Shown one piece after another: positions 5,998 to 12,341 of a stretch of 17,292 bases of DNA. Made by a program: the position numbers and the translations under genes. The notes below the pieces were generated by a model. It saw only the letters and a list, made by a program, of their open reading frames with translations. It had not been told where the DNA came from and made no database searches. The stretch is from NCBI GenBank assembly GCA_910585715.1, contig CAJUEX010000063.1:1-17292 (forward strand), read 5' to 3'. This stretch comes from an uncultured Lachnospiraceae bacterium. Lineage in GTDB: Bacteria; Bacillota; Clostridia; Lachnospirales; Lachnospiraceae. The stretch's first letter is position 1. The number at the start of each line of letters is the position of its first letter.

Positions 5998-8555
5998 TAC
6001 AGCCTCTTCACCTTCACCCGAACATTCCCTTTCTTCCTAAAATACTTTTGATAAACCTTAACCTTATTCTTAGGCGCTTTAATCGTTAATCTTGCATTTG
6101 TTCCCTTTATCGCATTTTTTCCGATAGATTTTGATGTCAATTTACTGCTCTTGATAATCATTGTTTTTAATTTCCTGTCATTCTTAAAAGCATTGGTACC
6201 AATTGTCTTTAATCTCTTTGAGTTGATTGTTACCTTTTCAAGATGGGGACAATTTGCAAAAGCACATGTTCCTATAACTTTGACATTTTTTCCAATAGTA
6301 ACATATTTAAGCTTTTCACAATCCGAAAAGGCAAATTTAGCAATACTGGTAACTTTATAGGTATTTTCCCCAATTGTAACGGCATCCGGTATCACGATGC
6401 TTTTTACATCATCTGCGCAGCCACTGTATTCTACCGTCAGATTTGACAGGAATGAGGATGTTATCATAAATTGATGGTTATTTAACTCAACCAGCATTCC
6501 CTCTATCCAGTCGCTATCACGGTCATTATCACAGTCCTGATTTTCATCCTTAATCCAATCCATATCAGAATAGTTTAAATCATTATCCTTTCCATCATCT
6601 GATGGGCTTTTATCTTCGTTTTCATATTTTCCACTGCCAGATACTGTAATCCTGCACTGCGCAGCTATTGGGCTGTCTCCCTGAATACTATCTGCCGTAG
6701 TGGCAGTAATAATGGCTGTTCCCGGGGATTTTGCCGTAATCACTCCGTCCTCCACTATAGCAACTGATGAATCGGAGGTTGACCAGATAACATTTCCTTC
6801 TGCTGCAACTGTCGGCTCAATCCATGCGCTGATTGTCCGGCTCATTCCACTCTTCATATTTAATTCCGTATCACTTAAGCTAATGAATGTGGCCAGATAA
6901 TTGATAGAAAATCTCTGCGGCTCATCCGCATTACTTTTATAAAGCTGCACGTTAGCGCCGTCCCTTGTGCTTGCACTTTCTAATGCCAGAGCCTGTACCG
7001 CACTAAATTCCGGAACCAGGCTATATCCCTGTCCTACGGTCCCATATATTTTCCAGCTTTGTACGCTGGTTCCATTTGCACTATATGCACCAACATTTAT
7101 TCCGTTTTGCTCAAGGGCAGCTTCTACACTCAAGCACTTCCCTAAATCCGCCAGAGAATAAATTCTATAATTTCCATTCTCCTCCCGCTTAAACAGCCAT
7201 TTTTGATTCAGGTTTCCTTTATATGCCCTTCCAGACACATTTTCATGATCATTTGTCAGGACAGTGGTGGAATGAATGTTTTGAATGGAGGCAACAAACT
7301 CACTGCCAAAATCTATCTTATCACCAAGCAGGCATGGCACTCTCACACCAGTATTCGTACGATTTCCCGAATTATCCCATGCATAAATATCCGTTGTATA
7401 ACCTTCCACTTCATCATTATGTTCTGAGCGGTCTACACGAAATGCATAAGTATTTCCCCCAATCCATGAACCTCTCACACTTAAATTTTCTCCCCAGTTG
7501 TCCGCTAAATCATCCTGTCCATTCCGGTCGGTCCATGTTGGAAATTGAACTCTTGCTATGCCCATATTATCTGTTACATCACAATAGACCGTATAACCTG
7601 ATACAGAAACATCCCCTATTCGCACATTTGAAATAACAGGCTCTGTTCTGTCAATCGTCACACTTGTTCCTACACTTCTATGGTTTCCGCTATGGTCATA
7701 AGCATAAATATGTGTCGTATAAACTCCTTCTTCATAATTATGGTCACTGACATTAACACGGAAATAAACCCTGTTTCCGTTCCATGTTCCTCTGACGTTT
7801 GGATTATCTCCCCAATCAGCCGCTATATCGTCCTGTCCATTATATTCAGTCCATGTTGGAAATTGGACTCTTGCTATGCTCCCGCTATTATCTGTTACCA
7901 CGCAGGATATGGTGTAGCCATTACAATCATGGTCGGTAATTTGTATATCGGATATTTCGGGTGGGGTGGTATCAGAAGGGGTTGTGTTTTGTGGAAAATG
8001 AATTACATACGCTGTAATATTGGAATAAGTTTCATTTCCTTTCTTTTTTGTACAATATCTGGATGCAGTTAGCTTCTGATTCATTTTATTTGCATTATGT
8101 GCATAATTATATACATACCCACTTCCATCTATACTGCTAACCAATACTGCATGTAAATACAAGCCATGGACATTACAACGGGTAATAATTACATCGCCTA
8201 CAGATATTTTTCCCTGATTTCTATTTATATTTATATAACCATTAGAATCTACCGTAAGTGCATAAGAAGTGCCATACTTGTTCAGCTCGGTATAAAGGCT
8301 TCGACATCCTGTCTGTGTTGCGTTTCCCATTCCGCCTTCCTGCAAGCATTTGGAGACAAATTCTGCACACTGCCACGAATTAGGACAATTTTGACCACCC
8401 GATGTATGCCCTGACGCACAATGATTTCTAGCATAATTTACTGCTTCATTAGGAGAATAAGCAGCTTCAGCCCGAATTGAAAATACAAAACAACATATAC
8501 CCATAACCCAAATTATTTTTACAAATTTCTGTAGCCATTTCACACCATTTTCCAT
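5997..8555 (-). CDS. Secreted amidase (NlpC/P60-like) with GBS_Bsp-like, ricin-B lectin, Big_2 and BspA-type LRR domains
   Basis: This 852-residue exported protein has a signal peptide (1-31, ending AEA). Residues 33-188 form an amidase_6/NlpC-P60-type domain with WQCAEFVSKCL (Cys63 as probable nucleophile) and GLYLHAVLVSS (His135). It probably cleaves peptide or amide bonds in cell-wall peptidoglycan. Two GBS_Bsp-like Ig repeats follow (about 199-302 and 304-405; both with VQFPTWT and NGQDD). A ricin-type beta-trefoil lectin domain comes next (about 415-553) with QKW, QSW and degenerate QRF marks of the three lobes, then a Big_2 domain (555-640), a very acidic linker (643-690) and BspA-type leucine-rich repeats (about 715-800; AFSDCEKLKYVTIG, AFANCPHLEKVTI). 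It starts at ATG with AAGGA ten bases upstream. It has its own promoter with direct repeats matching those of the adjacent LytTR regulator gene. It is likely an extracellular wall-acting enzyme with sugar-binding and surface-attachment modules. The substrate is not known from sequence. Confidence 0.85.
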   Translation of the reverse strand: MENGVKWLQKFVKIIWVMGICCFVFSIRAEAAYSPNEAVNYARNHCASGHTSGGQNCPNSWQCAEFVSKCLQEGGMGNATQTGCRSLYTELNKYGTSYALTVDSNGYININRNQGKISVGDVIITRCNVHGLYLHAVLVSSIDGSGYVYNYAHNANKMNQKLTASRYCTKKKGNETYSNITAYVIHFPQNTTPSDTTPPEISDIQITDHDCNGYTISCVVTDNSGSIARVQFPTWTEYNGQDDIAADWGDNPNVRGTWNGNRVYFRVNVSDHNYEEGVYTTHIYAYDHSGNHRSVGTSVTIDRTEPVISNVRIGDVSVSGYTVYCDVTDNMGIARVQFPTWTDRNGQDDLADNWGENLSVRGSWIGGNTYAFRVDRSEHNDEVEGYTTDIYAWDNSGNRTNTGVRVPCLLGDKIDFGSEFVASIQNIHSTTVLTNDHENVSGRAYKGNLNQKWLFKREENGNYRIYSLADLGKCLSVEAALEQNGINVGAYSANGTSVQSWKIYGTVGQGYSLVPEFSAVQALALESASTRDGANVQLYKSNADEPQRFSINYLATFISLSDTELNMKSGMSRTISAWIEPTVAAEGNVIWSTSDSSVAIVEDGVITAKSPGTAIITATTADSIQGDSPIAAQCRITVSGSGKYENEDKSPSDDGKDNDLNYSDMDWIKDENQDCDNDRDSDWIEGMLVELNNHQFMITSSFLSNLTVEYSGCADDVKSIVIPDAVTIGENTYKVTSIAKFAFSDCEKLKYVTIGKNVKVIGTCAFANCPHLEKVTINSKRLKTIGTNAFKNDRKLKTMIIKSSKLTSKSIGKNAIKGTNARLTIKAPKNKVKVYQKYFRKKGNVRVKVKRL
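7531..7879. repeat. Internal duplication of GBS_Bsp-like domain within the amidase gene
   Basis: A 31-base segment at 7531-7561 recurs at 7849-7879 with one mismatch, 318 bases (106 codons) apart, matching the two tandem Ig-like repeats of the protein. Surrounding sequence is also similar but more diverged. This is recent or conserved domain duplication and a potential site for recombination. Confidence 0.7.
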
Positions 8556-8605
8556 ATCTATCTATTCCTTTCTTTTCATTTACTTCCAAAATTTCTGTTA
8601 TTAAT

Positions 8606-8634
8606 AAAATACTTCCTAATCACTCCCCCTTCAA
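8606..8634 (-). promoter_or_regulatory. Candidate promoter of the amidase/lectin gene
   Basis: On the minus strand: -35 TTGAAG (8629-8634), 17-bp spacer, -10 TATTTT (8606-8611). This predicts a leader of about 44 bases before the ATG at 8555. Both hexamers match consensus at only 4 of 6 positions, as expected for an activator-dependent promoter. The -35 starts 5 bp after the operator half-site at 8640-8646. Confidence 0.5.
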
Positions 8635-8639
8635 TAATT

Positions 8640-8666
8640 TGTCAAATATGCCCATTTCATGACAAA
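8640..8666 (-). promoter_or_regulatory. Predicted LytTR-regulator operator upstream of the amidase gene (TTTGTCA-N13-TTTGACA)
   Basis: On the minus strand TTTGTCA (8660-8666) and TTTGACA (8640-8646) form a direct repeat with starts 20 bp apart. The proximal copy ends 5 bp before the -35. The half-site, spacing and distance to the -35 closely copy those at the response-regulator promoter (9532-9559). LytTR proteins are known to bind direct repeats about 21 bp apart. Assignment to this regulator is inference. Confidence 0.5.
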
Positions 8667-8751
8667 AACAACACCTAAAGCAAAATTGAAAAAGCCTCTG
8701 CAATTCATCGGTCTGCTCCAATAAATACAAAGACTTTTATCTTTTCCCCTT

Positions 8752-9465
8752 CTATTTTCCCTCAATATAATCCAAAAACCGCTCCCTTGCCTTTTTATAT
8801 CTTCTCCTGCTCACCGGCAACTCACTGCCATCAAACAGCACCGCCTGTTTCATCTTAATACTCTGCAGAAACGCAGCATTAACAGCATAGCTCTGGTGAA
8901 TCCGTATAAAACAATCCGGAAAAATCTCCAAACACTCATCCATCTTCATACGAAATTTTTGTTTTCCATTCACACCATGAAAATATAAAAGATGTTTTTC
9001 GCTTTCAATATAAAAAGTATAATCCGGATTTACTTTAATCACTTCCTCCGATGTGCAAAGCGCAACCTGATTTCCGCGCTCTTCCTCAATTTCCACGATA
9101 ACTTTATCTAACGCTTCCTTAAGCTTTATCCGTTGAACCGGTTTAACCAGAAAATGACTGGGTCTTGCTGCAAAAATATCCGTTGCATAATTAATATACC
9201 CAGTTAAAAAAATAACCTTTAATTTCGGATATGCTCTCTGAAGCTGTACAGAATATTCAATCCCATTTTTCTTCTGCTTTTCCCACTGTATATCCATAAT
9301 TGCAATATCCGATACGGATTCTTGCTGTTCTTTCAATTGTTCTAAATAATTTTCTATATCCTGCACCTGTATTACCTGTACTTTTTCCGGATACTCTTCT
9401 TCAATAATGTTTTTTATGTCTACTATTGTTTTCTCGTCATCATCACATATTGCAACTTGCAGCAT
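8752..9465 (-). CDS. LytTR-family (AgrA-type) response regulator
   Basis: This 237-residue protein has a receiver domain at about 2-122 with acidic cluster CDDDE, probable phospho-acceptor Asp58 (IAIMDIQ), Thr88 (FLTGY) and Lys108 (FLVKPV). A LytTR DNA-binding domain (about 132-235) carries the motif FIRIHQSYAVN and a basic SRRRYKKARERF stretch. On phosphorylation it would bind promoter direct repeats and switch on transcription. It starts at ATG with AAGGGGAG upstream. It lies 181 bases after the histidine kinase gene and has its own well-formed promoter with a direct-repeat operator, so it is probably autoregulated while also receiving read-through from the sensor genes. The likely target is the secreted amidase/lectin gene just downstream. 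It resembles AgrA/VirR/BlpR-type regulators, but no orthologue-level name can be assigned. Confidence 0.92.
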   Translation of the reverse strand: MLQVAICDDDEKTIVDIKNIIEEEYPEKVQVIQVQDIENYLEQLKEQQESVSDIAIMDIQWEKQKKNGIEYSVQLQRAYPKLKVIFLTGYINYATDIFAARPSHFLVKPVQRIKLKEALDKVIVEIEEERGNQVALCTSEEVIKVNPDYTFYIESEKHLLYFHGVNGKQKFRMKMDECLEIFPDCFIRIHQSYAVNAAFLQSIKMKQAVLFDGSELPVSRRRYKKARERFLDYIEGK

Positions 9466-9497
9466 ACTTTCTCCCCTTAGTAAAATACTACCTTAAA

Positions 9498-9526
9498 ATG
9501 ATATATCACTATTCTTAGCTTTTCAA
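9498..9526 (-). promoter_or_regulatory. Sigma-A-type promoter of the response regulator gene
   Basis: On the minus strand: -35 TTGAAA (9521-9526, 5/6), exactly 17 bp, -10 TATCAT (9498-9503, 5/6). The expected transcription start near 9491 gives a leader of about 25 bases containing the AAGGGGAG ribosome binding site. Confidence 0.65.
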
Positions 9527-9530
9527 CTCA

Positions 9531-9561
9531 ATGGCAAATTCGGTTATTCATATGGCAAATT
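9531..9561 (-). promoter_or_regulatory. Direct-repeat operator at the response regulator promoter (AATTTGCCAT x2, 21 bp apart)
   Basis: A perfect 10-bp direct repeat, AATTTGCCAT on the minus strand, lies at 9552-9561 and 9531-9540 with starts 21 bp apart (two helical turns). It ends four bases before the -35. This is the geometry known for LytTR-family activator sites (AgrA, VirR, ComE types), with half-site centres near -45 and -66. A degenerate inverted copy (ATGGCAGAAT on the minus strand) lies at 9581-9590. Confidence 0.65.
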
Positions 9562-9646
9562 TAGCATATATTATTATCCGATTCTGCCATTATGCCTTTT
9601 ATAATTTACTAAAAATATGCTTATCTTTCACAAGCCCGGTTCCCTT

Positions 9647-10912
9647 TTACAACTCCATCAGTGCTACCACACTTATAGTATCTCCCTCGTCATGATAACT
9701 AATTCTCCCACTTTTCTTCTCTACAATTTCCCTGATAATATAGTTTCCAATCCCATGCCCTTTTTTATGCCTCTTGGTGGTCTGGAAACTGTTTTCTAGC
9801 GGCTTTTGTGCAGGCAGCTTAGTATTTTTCACCACAATCTTAAGAAAACCCTGTTGCTTTTTTATGTCTATGCTTACTTTCTTTTTCTCTGCATTTCGAG
9901 CTGCTTCAATGGCATTATCAAGCAAATTGGCAAAAAGACTCACCAGCTCATATTCCGAAATTTTAATTTCCTCAAATATTCCGCCTTCCCTTACAAATTC
10001 AATTCCCTCTTTTTCACACTGTCTTTCCTTCTCACAAAGTAGACAGTCCAACACTGGAATTCCCGTGAAATTTCTTGTCTTCTTATCAATCTTTTTTAGT
10101 ATTCTCTGCCCTTCCTCATTTTCTTTCATTTTCTCCATTACATTTAAATGATTGGCAATGTCATGACGAATCATCGATATTTCTTTTTCCCGCCATTTTT
10201 GCAATTCGGCTAACTCCCGATAATAACAGAATTGTTCCCTTTGGGCTTTTTCATCTCTGCTTTGTTGTAAGAATAAGAATAGAATAATACAGAAAATTAC
10301 AAGAAATGCAATTGTAACAATCCGCCATCCCGCCAATATCAGTCCTCCTATATCCAAAACACAAAGACAGAAACACATAGCATCATAAAAATGCCCTCTA
10401 TGATTATATATAAAATCCCAAAGCTTTTTTGCCAGCCATGCCATCAAAAAATAGCAAACCCACACATACATCACATTTCCTAAGGATGGTACACTTCCAA
10501 AAGACGAAATCTCCTCCAAATTAAAATTATGCATAATCATATATAATGGAAACGTAAATATCACAGCAACAAGCTGATACCAGAATTCTATGGCAAGCAA
10601 ATAGCAAAAGTTTCTGGATGCGCTTCCATAACACAAATACTTTGTTGATAGATAAACAATCAAAGCATATACTAACAGCTCTATCCCTAATGCAAGACCA
10701 TTATCCGCTTCGCTGTATCCAAATAAACTCCAATAAGTATCATGAGCAGAAAAAATAAAGATTAAAAATGCAAAGAATAGCTTGGGATTTCTTCTAGGCT
10801 TTAAATAAGGAACCGCTATCCAAAATACGCACAGGCTCTGTACCAGCCCTACCATAGAAGTGTACATTATAAATATGAAACCATATTTCAGCGCCAATTC
10901 ATGAATTTCCAT
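9647..10912 (-). CDS. AgrC-like GHKL sensor histidine kinase
   Basis: The N-terminal half (to about residue 215) is highly hydrophobic with about six to seven predicted membrane helices. It is followed by a short coiled coil and a DHp helix with MIRHDIANHL (phospho-acceptor His, residue 253 counting from the upstream GTG). The GHKL ATPase domain has the N-box NLLDNAIEAA and G-box GHGIGNYII, which places it in the AgrC/ComD/VirS class that senses peptides and pairs with LytTR regulators. I prefer ATG at 10912 (421 residues), with GGGAG eight bases upstream. A GTG at 10921 (424 residues) has no room for an SD. The start overlaps the preceding membrane-protein gene by 14 bases, implying translational coupling. 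It should phosphorylate the adjacent LytTR regulator. No AgrB/AgrD-type pheromone genes are present in the window, so the ligand is unknown. Confidence 0.88.
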   Translation of the reverse strand: MEIHELALKYGFIFIMYTSMVGLVQSLCVFWIAVPYLKPRRNPKLFFAFLIFIFSAHDTYWSLFGYSEADNGLALGIELLVYALIVYLSTKYLCYGSASRNFCYLLAIEFWYQLVAVIFTFPLYMIMHNFNLEEISSFGSVPSLGNVMYVWVCYFLMAWLAKKLWDFIYNHRGHFYDAMCFCLCVLDIGGLILAGWRIVTIAFLVIFCIILFLFLQQSRDEKAQREQFCYYRELAELQKWREKEISMIRHDIANHLNVMEKMKENEEGQRILKKIDKKTRNFTGIPVLDCLLCEKERQCEKEGIEFVREGGIFEEIKISEYELVSLFANLLDNAIEAARNAEKKKVSIDIKKQQGFLKIVVKNTKLPAQKPLENSFQTTKRHKKGHGIGNYIIREIVEKKSGRISYHDEGDTISVVALMEL

Positions 10913-11723
10913 TTTCCACACTCCCGCTTACATGCTCAATTTTTTCTAACAATTGTCCCGCATAGTCCATGCTTGTTTCACCTGCACACTTATAATACTT
11001 TTCTACTTCGCAGCGTATTTCTTCTAATTCTTCATCCATTTCTTTCATCTGCTTTTCTAAGTCTTTATAATATTTCAGCTTATGGCTTTCCACCCTTTCC
11101 GACTCAATTCTAAATAAAGCAATAAAAAGCAGCAATACCATTAGCATGGGCATTGTTATTAGAATCTGCAGCCATTCGACAGACAGCTCCATGGTAAATA
11201 AAAGCAGCACCATAATCCTGCAGACCAATTGAAACAGATTTTTTGCACACAACGTAAGCTGTTTCCAAAGAAATTTTGCAAGAAAGAAACTCAAGAAATA
11301 AAAATTTGCATAGAAAAACACCGTGATTACTGAAAGCTCACCTAGCTTTATCAATACCTCTTCCATTTCTGCTTTACTGTATAATGTTAAAAAAATCAGT
11401 TTGAAGCAATTATTTAGACTTCGCAATATTAGAATATTGCAATAAAAATAAGACAGATTCCATAACCCTTTTTCCTTACTTCCCCATACAAAAATAATGC
11501 AAAAGGCTACCATACATAACAGTTTTGCCTCCGCCATTCCAAAATTAAATATCTTATCCGCAATATTATAGATTTCATAAACAAAAAATACAGTATACAA
11601 TAATACCTTTACCCATTTCTTTACTTGCATGAAATCCTTTGTTAAAAAATAAATTCCCAAAAATTCTGCCAAAGCAATAATTATTATATATACATACTTT
11701 AATTCAAACATATTTTTACCCAT
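10899..11723 (-). CDS. Multi-pass membrane protein resembling a truncated, kinase-less AgrC-type sensor
   Basis: The 274 residues contain about six to seven hydrophobic helices (about 10-28, 36-55, 66-82, 92-115, 130-150, 163-205) and then a charged coiled coil (206-245; KYYKDLEKQMKEMDEELEEI). The tail looks like a degenerate DHp domain: IRCEVEKYYK (236-245) sits where kinases have IRHDxxNHL, with Cys238 in place of the phospho-acceptor His, and YAGQLLEKIEH follows as in the second DHp helix. The protein then ends, with no ATPase domain. It heads the operon, overlaps the full kinase gene, and is preceded by its own promoter. It may form a heteromeric receptor with that kinase or modulate it. 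The start at 11723 has a weak SD; a second ATG four codons downstream (11711) is equally possible. No family is assigned; the kinase relationship is inference from layout and motif alignment. Confidence 0.75.
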   Translation of the reverse strand: MGKNMFELKYVYIIIIALAEFLGIYFLTKDFMQVKKWVKVLLYTVFFVYEIYNIADKIFNFGMAEAKLLCMVAFCIIFVWGSKEKGLWNLSYFYCNILILRSLNNCFKLIFLTLYSKAEMEEVLIKLGELSVITVFFYANFYFLSFFLAKFLWKQLTLCAKNLFQLVCRIMVLLLFTMELSVEWLQILITMPMLMVLLLFIALFRIESERVESHKLKYYKDLEKQMKEMDEELEEIRCEVEKYYKCAGETSMDYAGQLLEKIEHVSGSVENGNS

Positions 11724-11760
11724 TATCAGACTTTAGAAAAACACAATGACTCATTTGTTA

Positions 11761-11800
11761 TATTTTTACCTATTTCAACCTATTTTACATATTTTAACAT
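11761..11800. repeat. 10-bp phased AT-rich tandem repeat
   Basis: Four successive 10-bp units (11761-11800) follow the pattern TATTTYNACC / TATTTTACAT; ACCTATTT occurs exactly at 11768-11775 and 11778-11785. The period equals one helical turn. The block covers the -10 and initially transcribed region of the minus-strand sensor operon, so it may mark curved DNA or a regulator site. Confidence 0.35.
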
Positions 11801-11820
11801 AAGTAAATAAATACTTTCAA
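11791..11820 (-). promoter_or_regulatory. Candidate promoter of the sensor operon
   Basis: On the minus strand: -35 TTGAAA (11815-11820), 18-bp spacer, -10 TAAAAT (11791-11796), each 5/6 to consensus. Predicted leader is about 60 bases before the ATG at 11723. It lies back to back with the promoter of the plus-strand redox gene. Confidence 0.5.
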
Positions 11821-11853
11821 GGGACTTTTCAGAATGCGATTTCAATGATATAT

Positions 11854-11882
11854 TTGAATTATCCGTAACTTCGTATTACAAT
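11854..11882 (+). promoter_or_regulatory. Candidate promoter of the redox/lipase/SGNH operon
   Basis: -35 TTGAAT (11854-11859), exactly 17 bp, -10 TACAAT (11877-11882, 5/6). Start of transcription is expected near 11889, giving a leader of about 39 bases with AGAAGGA before the ATG at 11928. Confidence 0.55.
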
Positions 11883-11927
11883 AGAGAAGAAAGCAGAAAA
11901 AAATTTCAACGAAAGAAGGAATTGAAA

Positions 11928-12332
11928 ATGAATAAAAAAGAACTGGCAATTTCCCTCCACGACAAAAAATACAATTGCTGCCAGGCAGTTGCCTGCACCT
12001 TTGCTGACGAAATCGGAGTGGACAAGGAAACCTTATTTAAAGCAGGCGAGGCATTTGGCCTCGGCATGGGCTGTATGGGCGGCACATGCGGCGCCATAGC
12101 AGGAGCAGTGATGCTTGCGGGCTTTAAAAACAGTGACGGAAATTTAGATTCTCCTGCCACAAAGGCAGATACCTATAAGCTTTCCAGAGAAATCCTGAAA
12201 AGCTTTGAAGAGAAAAACGGTTCCACCATCTGCGGCGAGCTAAAGGGCATAAATACCGGAAAAGTACTTCGCTCCTGCCCCGACTGCATTATGGATGCCG
12301 TGGAAATTGCAGAACGCGTTCTGGAGCTATAG
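11928..12332 (+). CDS. C_GCAxxG_C_C family (putative redox-active) protein
   Basis: This 134-residue soluble protein is rich in conserved cysteines: CC at 17-18 (YNCCQAV), C23, C49 and C54 in GLGMGCMGGTCGAIAGA, C102 (TICGELKG), and C117/C120 (CPDC). This pattern matches the C_GCAxxG_C_C putative redox-active family, whose biochemical role is not established; the cysteines suggest disulfide chemistry or metal/cluster binding. I chose ATG 11928 because AGAAGGA lies seven bases upstream; a TTG at 11922 is less likely. It is the first gene of a three-gene plus-strand operon. The next gene's ribosome binding site overlaps its stop codon, so the two are probably translated together. Confidence 0.85.
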   Translation: MNKKELAISLHDKKYNCCQAVACTFADEIGVDKETLFKAGEAFGLGMGCMGGTCGAIAGAVMLAGFKNSDGNLDSPATKADTYKLSREILKSFEEKNGSTICGELKGINTGKVLRSCPDCIMDAVEIAERVLEL

Positions 12333-12341
12333 GAGATGATT

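Noticed and set aside
8641..8646. Perfect TTGACA as a -35 box for the amidase gene
   Set aside because: No acceptable -10 hexamer lies 16-18 bp downstream; the bases are better explained as part of the TTTGACA half-site, with TTGAAG as the -35.
10913..10921. GTG at 10921 as start of the histidine kinase
   Set aside because: The GGGAG ribosome binding site abuts this codon; ATG 10912 has eight-base spacing and is preferred, though the GTG cannot be excluded.
11922..11927. TTG at 11922 as start of the redox protein
   Set aside because: The SD (AGAAGGA) would be only one base away; ATG 11928 has proper seven-base spacing.
11906..12160. Minus-strand 84-codon frame antisense to the redox gene
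   Set aside because: It overlaps a recognised protein family on the other strand, has a Pro/Ala/Ser-rich shadow composition, and lacks a ribosome binding site.
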